Below are positions 53,031-60,538 of a stretch of DNA of 64,000 bases, one piece after another. Each line of letters starts with the position of its first letter. The first letter of the stretch is position 1. Source of the stretch: Streptomyces sp. NBC_01298 (GTDB lineage Bacteria > Actinomycetota > Actinomycetes > Streptomycetales > Streptomycetaceae). Where the stretch lies: assembly GCF_035978755.1 (NCBI RefSeq), contig NZ_CP108415.1, forward strand, positions 186,001 through 250,000, written 5' to 3'. The translations under genes were made by a program, and so were the position numbers. The notes beneath the pieces were generated by a model. That model saw only the letters and a list, made by a program, of their open reading frames with translations, was not told where the DNA came from and ran no database searches.

Positions 53031-53169
53031 CAGGGGCGCTGCCCCTGGACCCCGCCAGGGGCGAGCGGCCCCTGGACCCGCAGCGCGGGGGCCAGCCCCC
53101 GACCCCGTCAGGGGGCGTTGCCCCCTGCACCCCCCGCTGGGGGCCTACTCGCCCCCCAGACCCCCAGCG
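53031..53169. repeat. Array of four GC-rich hairpins
   Basis: In 140 bp: CAGGGGC-gct-GCCCCTG (53031-53047), GCCCCTGG-accccg-CCAGGGGC (53041-53062), CAGGGGGC-gtt-GCCCCCTG (53109-53127) and CGCTGGGGG / CCCCCAGCG (53135-53143 and 53161-53169). The first two share an arm and are mutually exclusive. All arms are perfect. Similar GGGGC-GCT-GCCCC arrays occur in actinobacterial plasmids, but no role is established here; terminator, structured RNA or replication element are all possible. Confidence 0.7.
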
Positions 53170-53625
53170 CCAGGCGCTTTGGCGCCCTGGACCCGCCCCC
53201 CATCGCGCCCTGCGCTTACCTCCCTAACGGTCGGACGCGCACCCCTCGGGCGCAGGGCGCCCTCACTGGGCACGATGGCCTGAGTGACTTCCTAGCGCCG
53301 CATTCGAGCACTCCTGTTGGACGGCATCGGGGTTTCCCCTCGAAGCCTCGTCAGCCTGGTTGGTTTGTGAGCAAGCTGGAGCTCAGCAGTCCCAAGCGTG
53401 GCCGTCGGATGGTTGTTTGGATGATCCTCGAGGGTGAAGGGGCACTGTGAAGGCTGCTGGTTGAGACAGTCGGAGGTGTGCGGCGGGTGTGTCAGGAGCC
53501 CTCTTTTATAAGAGGCGCGAAGGATCGCAGGCCTCTGACCTGCAGTTTTATCGAGTGCGAGTGGCTCTCGCCGACACACTCATGGGGGAAAAGTGTTAAC
53601 GCGCCCAGCACAGATCGGCTATAAA

Positions 53626-53955
53626 TTCGCTTCAGTCGAACTTTTTTGACACGTAGTCGCACGCGAGAAACCTGCAGGTCAGGATTGCCTGGCTGCATTG
53701 CGAGCGGGTGCTGAAGCGTCGTCGACACATGGGCATGTGTGCGCTTAGAGGGCACAGAAACTTCGGCTGAGCCGAAGTTTCGGCGCTCGCTGCCTCGTTG
53801 AGTTCGGCTGAGCCGAATATTTGGAGCGGGCGACTTCATCTCGCCGACCCGAAGCCTGCGACTGACCGCAAAAGTTCGGCTCAGTCGAACCTTTCGGTAG
53901 GCGAAAGTCGACACGCCGCACCGCCTCAAAACTTCGGCTGAGCCGAAGTTTTGAG
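53626..53955. repeat. Five copies of the palindrome TTCGGCTGAGCCGAA upstream of the RepL-like genes
   Basis: Perfect copies at 53762-53776 (extends to a 23-bp perfect palindrome, 53758-53780), 53803-53817 and 53933-53947 (extends to a 31-bp perfect palindrome, 53925-53955). Variants are TTCGGCTCAGTCGAA at 53875-53889 and TTCGCTTCAGTCGAA at 53626-53640. Centres are 41-136 bp apart. The last and longest ends 37 bp before the GTG of the first RepL-like gene, so it should cover its promoter. This pattern suits an iteron or operator array bound by a dimeric winged-helix protein encoded here. Confidence 0.85.
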
Positions 53956-53992
53956 CTAAGCTCAGGCGCGCTTGAGTAACAAGGAGGTACGA

Positions 53993-54715
53993 GTGACGCC
54001 TGATCCGCCGACGCGTCAACCGCGTCGGCCCGTAGACACCCCCACCGAGCCCTCAAACCGTGGCGACTTCCTTCTAGAGGACGTCATGACAACGCTGGCC
54101 ATGAAGATGGGGCAGGCCTCAAGTATCACGCCACCCGGGGCAAGGAGGGAGAGCCGGCGGACCCCACGCAAGGTGAAGCAGATCCGCATCGACTACGAGG
54201 ATCAGCCCACCACTATCCATGACATGGCAGGCGACGAGGGTTACAGCCTCGCCAGCAACTGGTTCACCGCAAAGCTCGCCCAGCTGATCATCGCGAATCG
54301 CATCACCCCGTCGCAGGTCGCAGTGTTCCTGTATGTTGCCAGCGGCCAGAAGCGCGGGACGGGGGTCACGTCCTACACCCAGCAGGAGATCACCGATGCT
54401 CTCAACGTAGAGGTCAAGAAGCAGCCCGGCGCCAAGGCGATCACACGCCCGACGGTCAACCGGGCGGTCAAGGCACTGTGCAAGTACGGGTGGCTCGAGA
54501 GCGCGGGCTACGGTCGGATTCAGCTGAATGTTCGCCTCTGGTTCTCCGGGAACAGTGACGATCAAAGGGATGTGCTGGGGCAGATCGCCGCGAATCATGA
54601 CAATGACCCGCACGCCTTCCCGTACCGAATCGGTCCTGGTGACCTCACCGGCCAGGAGGCGTTCGACTTCCCAGACCTAGTCACTCGACCAGCGAAACGG
54701 GACGTGGCCGGGTGA
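53993..54715 (+). CDS. RepL-like winged-helix replication protein 1
   Basis: A 240-residue protein. GTG 53993 is chosen over TTG 53972 because AAGGAGG (53981-53987) lies at ideal spacing before it. The N-terminal ~60 residues are Pro/Arg-rich and likely disordered. Residues ~95-185 form a winged helix: LAQLIIANRITPSQVAVFLY, TSYTQQEITDALN, ITRPTVNRAVKALCKYGWLE, then GRIQLNVRLWFSGNSDDQR. The final N-x-R-x-W-F-x-G element after the wing is like the N-P-x-x-F-x-G segment of RepL-type plasmid replication proteins. It follows directly on the palindrome array and precedes a second protein of similar fold. Replication initiator, or autoregulator of the operon; cannot be separated by sequence. Confidence 0.65.
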   Translation: MTPDPPTRQPRRPVDTPTEPSNRGDFLLEDVMTTLAMKMGQASSITPPGARRESRRTPRKVKQIRIDYEDQPTTIHDMAGDEGYSLASNWFTAKLAQLIIANRITPSQVAVFLYVASGQKRGTGVTSYTQQEITDALNVEVKKQPGAKAITRPTVNRAVKALCKYGWLESAGYGRIQLNVRLWFSGNSDDQRDVLGQIAANHDNDPHAFPYRIGPGDLTGQEAFDFPDLVTRPAKRDVAG

Positions 54716-54760
54716 TATCCAACGAAGACGACTACGACGTGATCGAGGAGAAACCGACTG

Positions 54761-55180
54761 ATGGACATCCCCGTCCTCTCCCCGCTCGTGAGCGAACGGA
54801 TCTGGGCCCTTCCCATCGGCGCGGCTGCTGTCAAGTTCCTCAACTACCTGGTCTACCGCAGTGACTTTGGTGGTGCTATCCCTGTTCCACAGAAGCAGAT
54901 GGCGATCGAGTACAAGGTCGTTCCCTCGACAGTGAGCGTCATGCTGGACCAGCTCGTGGAGCTGAACATCGTCCTGCGCGCGCCCGGGGGCGTCGGCAAG
55001 AAGGGCAATACGTACTGCCTTCACCCGCTCGCCGCCAAGTACGAGAGCATGGAAGCCCTGGAAGCTGGCTGGCACCAGGCCCTTCTCGACATGAGGGCTG
55101 GCCGACTCGTCGGTCTAAACCTGCCCGAGTACCAGACGGTCCCGCCGGCTGAGGGCGATCGCAGACTGCGAGTTGCCTAG
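54761..55180 (+). CDS. RepL-like winged-helix protein 2
   Basis: A 139-residue protein from ATG 54761 with GAGGAG at 54745-54750. Residues ~10-105 form a winged helix: IGAAAVKFLNYLVYRSDFGG, IPVPQKQMAIEYKVVPSTVS, MLDQLVELNIVLRAPGG, and NTYCLHPLAAKYES, again with an N-x-Y-x-L-x-P wing end as in RepL/MarR-like replication factors. It lies 45 bp after replication protein 1 on the same strand and is followed by a clear terminator, so the two form a bicistronic unit. It may form heterodimers with protein 1 or be a copy-number regulator. Function assigned by fold and context only. Confidence 0.6.
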   Translation: MDIPVLSPLVSERIWALPIGAAAVKFLNYLVYRSDFGGAIPVPQKQMAIEYKVVPSTVSVMLDQLVELNIVLRAPGGVGKKGNTYCLHPLAAKYESMEALEAGWHQALLDMRAGRLVGLNLPEYQTVPPAEGDRRLRVA

Positions 55181-55189
55181 AACACGAAG

Positions 55190-55218
55190 AACGCCCCGCC
55201 AGGATCTGGCGGGGCGTT
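55190..55218 (+). terminator. Intrinsic-type terminator after the RepL-like operon
   Basis: AACGCCCCGCC at 55190-55200, loop AGGATCT, and the exact complement at 55208-55218 give an 11-bp GC-rich stem starting 10 bp after the stop codon. No strong T-run, which is usual in Streptomyces. Confidence 0.8.
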
Positions 55219-55285
55219 CGCGCTTGAGTAACTAGGTAGGCTCCAGTATACGACGTTGCCGAGACTCTGCCCAGAGCTGGCCGCC

Positions 55286-55322
55286 AACCTTGCCGGTTGG
55301 CCGGGGGCCGTGAGGCAAGGTT
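55286..55322 (-). terminator. Inverted repeat between the RepL-like and partition operons
   Basis: AACCTTGCC (55286-55294) and GGCAAGGTT (55314-55322) are exact complements around a GC-rich 19-nt spacer. It lies 61 bp beyond the stop of the minus-strand partition-adaptor gene, so it is probably that operon's terminator. CCAACC-ttgcc-GGTTGG at 55285-55301 is an alternative nested stem. Confidence 0.5.
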
Positions 55323-55382
55323 GACCTAGACCTTGGGCGTGGCGTCAGTGGCCCCTAGCGAGACGTTTGCTGTCGAGGGCCT

Positions 55383-56183
55383 TCACGCCTGGTCGACAGG
55401 CAGCAGTCCCTCGACCTGCAGCTGTACCAGCGCCAATCGAGCAATCTCGCGGGAGACGTTGTACGCCCGCGAGAGCGCCAGATCGTTCGGTACCTGGAAG
55501 GTCGGATCTTCACCCATCTGCCGCCGGAGCACGCCAGCCAGCCACATGGCTCCCCCAGGCAGGAACTCATTCAACGCGACCGCGATGAGGATTCCCGGAG
55601 TGCCACGAACGCCAGCCTCCGTGGCCATCTCCTTGAGGATGGCCTTGTCCTCCTTGGTTGGCTGCCACCATCGCTGGACAGGGCCGGTTCCCTTGAGGGG
55701 CCCCTTGCTGCCGCGTGCGGCGAAGCGGCTGCGGGTGGGGGTAACCCGGGCAGGCATCTTGGCGCGAGCCATGGCGTCAGGGACCTCGTCCGCCACGTGG
55801 TCGAGTGCCTGGATCACGACCTCGGTGACATTGAGGTCCTGCTCCTGGCGGTAGTCCTTGAGGCGGTTGGAGACGTCCTGACTCACACGGAAGCCACTCT
55901 GCCCGCCAGGCGAGTCCTGGTCCTCCTCACCGGTATCGCCTGAATCAAACATGGGCGCCGGCGTCTGCGGGCGAGTCGCACTAGGAGCGCGCCCGGGGGC
56001 CACAGCAGTGGGGCTCTGACCGGGAACAGCAGGGGGTGCTGGAGGCTGGTTGTCCCCCCAGCCCGAGAAGGGGTCGTCAGGCGCCCCTGCGCCCTCCGGT
56101 GGTGCGTCGAAGAGGTCCTCCAGTGCCCCCGGGCTGCCCTGCTCCTCGGCGTCCTGCAATCCCACGTTATCTACCTTCGACAT
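55383..56183 (-). CDS. Partition adaptor-like protein (RHH-like and GntR-like DNA-binding parts), partner of ParA
   Basis: A 266-residue protein whose ATG overlaps the parA stop by one base (TGATG). It has no ParB/Srx nuclease-like domain. Residues 1-95 are acidic, Pro/Gly-rich and likely disordered. Residues ~97-130 (GFRVSQDVSNRLKDYRQEQD, NVTEVVIQALDHV) look like a ribbon-helix-helix. Residues ~172-208 (TKEDKAILKEMATEAGVRGT, PGILIAVALNEFL) could be a second such unit. Residues ~228-263 (NDLALSRAYNVSREIARLAL, VQLQVEGLLPVD) match the wing-helix recognition part of GntR regulators. Position after a ParA gene makes a centromere-binding role likely; RHH adaptors are known with ParA in other plasmids, but this double architecture is unusual. 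Binding site unknown. Confidence 0.6.
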   Translation of the reverse strand: MSKVDNVGLQDAEEQGSPGALEDLFDAPPEGAGAPDDPFSGWGDNQPPAPPAVPGQSPTAVAPGRAPSATRPQTPAPMFDSGDTGEEDQDSPGGQSGFRVSQDVSNRLKDYRQEQDLNVTEVVIQALDHVADEVPDAMARAKMPARVTPTRSRFAARGSKGPLKGTGPVQRWWQPTKEDKAILKEMATEAGVRGTPGILIAVALNEFLPGGAMWLAGVLRRQMGEDPTFQVPNDLALSRAYNVSREIARLALVQLQVEGLLPVDQA

Positions 56184-57067
56184 CAGGCGGCCTTCCTCAG
56201 CTCAGCCGCACGCTGAAAGATCTGTGTCACAAGCACCTCGTAGTCCTCGGCCAGCGGCTGTGCCGAGTCCGGAATTCCCTTCGAGCCGGCCACACGCTCC
56301 TGCTCGAGCTCGAAGGCCGTGCGACCACGGTCACGAATGAGGCCGGCCATCGTCGACGAGTGGCCTACCGCCCGCGGAAACACGTACGCGTGCTTGCCCA
56401 AGATGCCCTGCGAGCGCTTCACGATCTCCTTGTGGATCTGCGTCGAGTTGCGCGGCGAGAAGCAGTGAGCCACCCCGAGGATCCGCAGCTGCCTGTTGAC
56501 CTGGACAGCCATCTTGAAGGCCTGACCGAAGTCCTTGAGGCCGTCATCAAGCGACGCAGCGTCGTACTTCACGGGCACCACGGCGAAACGAGCGGCCAGC
56601 AGGCACAGCCGAAGGAGGTCAGGGTTCTCCGGCGGGGTGTCGATGAAGACGGCCTTGTATCGGGGAAGTAGCGGGGCGAGGCAAACAGCCATGCGCAGGT
56701 AGGCGGCCATGAGGCCTTCATTGCGTGCCACGTCGGTGATAACACCGTTGATCTTCCGCACCTCGGGGCCGCCAACGATGACGTCAAGGTTCTCGCGAAC
56801 CCCGGTGAGAGGCACCAGAGGAGCCCCCTTGGTCATCGACTCGGCGAAGGCCGCACCCTGATCCCGCTCTCCGAACCCGAGATCCCGGTGCATGTTGCCC
56901 TGGCCGTTCACGTCGATGACCAGGCTCGGGAGCCCCATGCGAGCAGTCTTGGCCGCGGCGTTGGCGGTCAGCGTGGTCTTACCCACGCCACCCTTCCCGT
57001 TGGCCATCACGAAGACGTTGCCGAACTGGTCGTATTCGATCCCATAGTCGGCGAGGTCGAAGGTCAT
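56183..57067 (-). CDS. parA: ParA-type partition ATPase
   Basis: A 294-residue protein from ATG 57067 (MTFDLADYGIEYDQFGNVFV). The frame stays open to 57262, but the added residues are not family-like; ATG 57133 is a possible alternative. The deviant Walker A MANGKGGVGKTTLTANAAA (G24-T32 core, with the signature Lys before GG) is followed by VIDVNGQGNMHRDLGFG (Walker A') and KAVFIDTPPENPDLLR (Walker B). Length fits plasmid ParA proteins lacking an N-terminal HTH. It would form ATP-dependent dimers on nucleoid DNA and move the adaptor-bound plasmid. TGATG overlap couples it to the adaptor gene. Promoter and possible centromere lie in the gene-free region to the right. Confidence 0.85.
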   Translation of the reverse strand: MTFDLADYGIEYDQFGNVFVMANGKGGVGKTTLTANAAAKTARMGLPSLVIDVNGQGNMHRDLGFGERDQGAAFAESMTKGAPLVPLTGVRENLDVIVGGPEVRKINGVITDVARNEGLMAAYLRMAVCLAPLLPRYKAVFIDTPPENPDLLRLCLLAARFAVVPVKYDAASLDDGLKDFGQAFKMAVQVNRQLRILGVAHCFSPRNSTQIHKEIVKRSQGILGKHAYVFPRAVGHSSTMAGLIRDRGRTAFELEQERVAGSKGIPDSAQPLAEDYEVLVTQIFQRAAELRKAA

Positions 57068-57958
57068 CGGGCGGGGCTCACTTTCGGAGTCGGCGAGGCC
57101 CTGGTGGGCTCTTGCATCTTGGCAGATCGTCATGACGCCAAGCGTGGAGACACGCCGGCAGCCATATCCGATCAGCACGTGAGAGTACACACGCCCCCAC
57201 CATCCGTCCAGCACAACGGCTGTTGCGAGGACCAGCCATCGTGGACACCGTCGGAGCCTCATGGTTAGTCACAGTCGATCTCCCATGAGTGTCTCCGCGC
57301 AGGCAATAACGACTTTCTACCGGCTTGTGCATGGAGTGGCTTACACGTTGACCTGAAGGCAGAGCAGCCGGGTCTGATGCCTGTTGAGAGTCCTAAGTGC
57401 CCGCCTACAGGTGCCCCTGTATCTACGCCTTAGGTAATGCGAGTTTCGTCTTAAGCGACAGTGCCTGGGGCAGGGCATGCACACGTTCAACTTGGATGAA
57501 ACGCGTGGCATCAGCGGGTTCAGGCTTCGTCGACGCCCACTCAGAGACAAGCTGACCACCCTGCATCGCTCCACCTGGATGGGCCGGGATAGTCACATGT
57601 TCCCGCGCCAGGAGACATGCCTCTTTGGAGGCAGGATTTTCATCAGGCTCGGACACAAGCAAGTGCGAGCGCTTGTAAGTCGCCTGACAAACACACCTGT
57701 AGCCACGTTTCAAGTCTGTCTGATCACCCTCCGAGGCCACAGGCACGCTCACGGTCCTAGGAGCCCGTGGCTTAACCCATGGGGACGCCAATTGGTCAAC
57801 GGGCTCACAGGCAAGTAGTAGCCCCTGCCTGGAACTGAGTAAGGGTGCACGCCTGTCAAATGAAAGGTAACCGAGCCGCGCACCAGGTGGCAGTGCACGT
57901 TTACACTCAGCCGTTACTCTCCCCTTCTTGTCGTGCCCTACTCCAAACTTATGCACTC

Positions 57959-57980
57959 GTTGACACTCCGGTCTGTCAAC
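57959..57980. repeat. Inverted repeat GTTGACA / TGTCAAC
   Basis: Perfect 7-bp arms with an 8-bp spacer inside the gene-free region. The right arm runs into CAACACAC, an element found again at 58386-58393. Confidence 0.6.
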
Positions 57981-58386
57981 ACACTGATGTCGACTCAAAT
58001 CGTCACCCCTCAACGCAACCATGTACCGAGTCATGCTGGCAGAGGTGTGTGGAAGCACTTACACACACATCAAAACACGCTAACACCCCTGCATTTCCTA
58101 CCGTCTTCTTCAATCGCTGGCCAACAGAAGAGTCGCAACCCGTTGTGCCTGCTGTCTTTGTCGCCTGTGGCATAGCAGGGTGAAATGCTTGAACAACGGA
58201 GGTGTCCAAGGAGGTTAAACCTGCACTGTCACGCGTGGATCGGCTTGCGGGGATTCAAGGCTTGACGCATGCCATGGCACAGACGAGCAAGAAGGTTGTC
58301 TGGTGGTCTTGGGCCCATGTGGGCGTTCATGACAGGTGAAGCGACGGTCTTACATCAATCCCTCCGTGGGTGACAGTCTGTGTGTC

Positions 58387-58410
58387 AACACACATGTACA
58401 GATGTGTGTT
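58387..58410. repeat. Inverted repeat AACACACAT / ATGTGTGTT
   Basis: Perfect 9-bp arms with spacer GTACAG, embedded in a TG-rich strand and overlapping TGTGTCAACACA (58381-58392). An AT-rich cruciform-prone element in the candidate origin. Confidence 0.65.
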
Positions 58411-58684
58411 GCTGTGTTTGTTTTGCTGTTTGTTGTCACGTCAAACGATCAACCCTTGGGTACATCATCGCAGGTCAGGCGGCCGTTAGTGCGGTAGCCC
58501 TTCCCTCAAGACGTGGCGAGCCTGATCTGTCACACAGCCATGTATGGCACAGTTTTGATCTCCTTCGGCATCGGTCATGCCGAGTTCGCGCGGGCTTCCC
58601 TGTCGCCTAGACGGGTGCTTGAGGGGATGAAGAGCCTGAGGTCTGTGGGGTAGGAGCTAGGAGACTGTCTTCGCCTCTCTGTCT

Positions 58685-58721
58685 CCGAGCTGCTCCTCAC
58701 ACCTACGCTGGAGCAGCTCGG
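58685..58721. repeat. 12-bp stem hairpin in the gene-free region
   Basis: CCGAGCTGCTCC (58685-58696) and its exact complement (58710-58721) enclose a 13-nt loop. No neighbouring gene end explains it as a terminator; structured RNA or single-strand origin are possible. Confidence 0.6.
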
Positions 58722-60275
58722 CATTGGAGCGTCCAAGTATGTGTTCGTGGATCTCAAGCAGCCTTGGCACGGAGCAGCGACGGTCTGAACTGATCGATAG
58801 GATCCCGTCTCGGCCGCAGAGGGCGCGACGAGAGCGACCATCCCTAACACCGGATCACCCACATCTGGTTGCTGGCATCGACTCACTGTGTGCAGGGTGA
58901 TCAGTCACGAGCTGCGGACGGTAGTGGCACTGATCGAGGAGTTTCGGTTATTGCGAACGCGAGGTCTCCCCAGCCGTGCAGATGCTGGCAGCTGCCGTGT
59001 GGACGATCTCATGCTGTGTGATTCTGAATCACGATCCTTCAGATCATCCTGATCGCGAAGAGAGCTGAGCAGTATCGTCCTCCGCCTAGCCCTGACAAAG
59101 CCAGGACCTCATACATGAGGCCGGCGCATCCGTGCAGGTCGGATTGAAGAAGCTCATCGACACGGGTGAGAAGACTGCGGAATGCCCGAGTTGGCTACCC
59201 CTGGCCGACTTCCACCTGGCAGCCACCAGGTTCCTTGTGAAATATGTCCACAAAACTAGTTCTGGGATGCTCGTGGTGTGCTGCGGTCCACGACTGGTGG
59301 GGCAAATATCGCACTCCTGAATGCGAGGCTGCTTGCTGCCTTGGAGCCAATGCCGTGCATCTCAATGCGCTCTAGTGATGTAGGTCGGCACGGCCACGCT
59401 CGATCGGACCCGATCCTGATCGGCGAGGCTTTCCTGGATGATGTGGACTGCGAGGTACTGGCGAGTCGAGGGCACGCACAGCCCAAGCGTGAGGCTCTCG
59501 CGCGAACTTGAGGATGGGGCCCACGGCATTCACTGCGGGCGGAGACACAGGTCGCGTTCGCCACATCGGGAATCGAGGCTCCGGGCTGCGCTTAGTGCCA
59601 GTCTGTCAACGGTGGTCGGATGTGGTGGCGGAGCAGATCCACGTGAGTCCTTCCACGGTGATGGTGACTCAACTGTGTAAGCAGCCGTTCGCGAGATGCT
59701 CGGGTGTTCGCCGGCAGACGGGCTTCCCTGGCCCACCGCTAACTCCTCCCGGGCAAAGTGCTGTGTTGACGTGGCTCTTGTCGGGGCAACCGAGCAGGTG
59801 GCCCGGACGACGCGGATCCGGCTGACGACCAAAGCTGAGCATGCAAGCGACGAGTCACGCAGTTGCTTCCGCGGGTGAGCCCTCGGCTGGGCGACCTGGC
59901 GGGGAGGGCCGGATGAAGGAGTCTGCAGATCTACGCGTTCACATGGAGTGTGTTCTGGGGCTGCGTGGCCCCAGTGCCTCAGATGTGGGGCAGGTGGGCA
60001 GCGCTCGGTTTCGAGACCACTCGTTCTGAAGCTGTGCCTATGGCTGGCCAGCTAGCGGAAGGCTCAGCGGCTGGAGAGCTCAGGCGTTGAAGCCTGACCG
60101 GGTGGTGCTCCATACCTTCGGCGCGTCCGGAAGGTCGCGTGTGAAGGCTTCTGTTTCGCGACGGGGGAGTGTGGGCGCGTCGCCAGGCCCGACCGGAGTT
60201 CCGACCCGGCGCGTTCCCCCGTGTGGAGCATTCTGGTCGCGCTTAGTGCTCCTCGCCGCTGACCGGCGCGACGAG

Positions 60276-60295
60276 CGTTCACTCGCTAGTGAACG
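60276..60295. promoter_or_regulatory. Operator-like palindrome CGTTCACT-cgct-AGTGAACG
   Basis: Perfect 8-bp arms with a 4-bp centre. The sequence just after it, TATATGGCACATAACG, is unusually AT-rich, so this may be a regulated promoter reading rightward, although no gene follows on the plus strand. Confidence 0.4.
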
Positions 60296-60538
60296 GCTAT
60301 ATGGCACATAACGGGCGCTCCAGGGCTCAGTAATGACCCTCTGACCTGCATGTTTGCGGAAATCCTCACGAGAGGGCCTATCTCTGAACTGTTGGAGTGA
60401 TTGGACGTCGGCAGTCGGGTTAGGCCGTCATGTGGGCGCACAGCGGCTTTCGTGATCCAGGAACGCTCATTCTGAGGCCAACAGCGCGGTTCTGGGCGCT
60501 CGGAAGCTCAGATCGCACGCGCGCGCCTCTTCTCACCC

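Larger units (their letters stand above)
52747..53992. other. 1.25-kb divergent intergenic region (giant-operon promoter, hairpin array, palindrome array)
   Basis: No supported gene. Reading left to right it holds the presumed leader of the giant operon, a GC-rich hairpin array (53031-53169), a small hairpin CCTCTT-TTAT-AAGAGG at 53500-53515, and five copies of a 15-bp palindrome (53626-53955) leading up to the first RepL-like gene. The part from 53460 to 53980 is distinctly more AT-rich than its surroundings, as expected of a plasmid replication or control region. Confidence 0.6.
57068..60538. other. 3.4-kb region without a convincing gene; candidate origin/centromere
   Basis: Open frames here are short, lack ribosome sites and have no third-position bias. 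GC content is visibly lower than in the coding regions. On the plus strand 57900-58150 is rich in CA, while 58330-58450 is rich in TG, a local strand-composition switch. It holds several perfect inverted repeats (57959-57980, 58387-58410, 58685-58721, 59018-59032, 60276-60295) and repeated CAACACAC elements. Located between parA and the next plasmid-type gene, it is the best place in the window for an origin of replication or centromere, but no known origin consensus was recognised. Confidence 0.45.

Noticed and set aside
52914..53450. Plus-strand 178-codon frame
   Set aside because: Runs through the GC-rich hairpin array; residues are Pro/Arg/Gly noise and no ribosome site is present.
53626..53955. 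Palindrome array as chromosomal-type parS sites
   Set aside because: Sequence differs from the Streptomyces parS consensus GTTTCACGTGAAAC and no ParB is encoded; kept as an iteron/operator array instead.
55230..57262. Longer parA start at 57262
   Set aside because: Extra 65 residues include Trp/Cys-rich sequence unlike ParA proteins; ATG 57067 begins the normal family N-terminus.
58575..59564. Short open frames in the gene-free region, including a stretch reading LEQLGIGASKYVFVDLKQPW
   Set aside because: Interrupted by stops, without start signals or codon bias; not enough to call a gene or a remnant.
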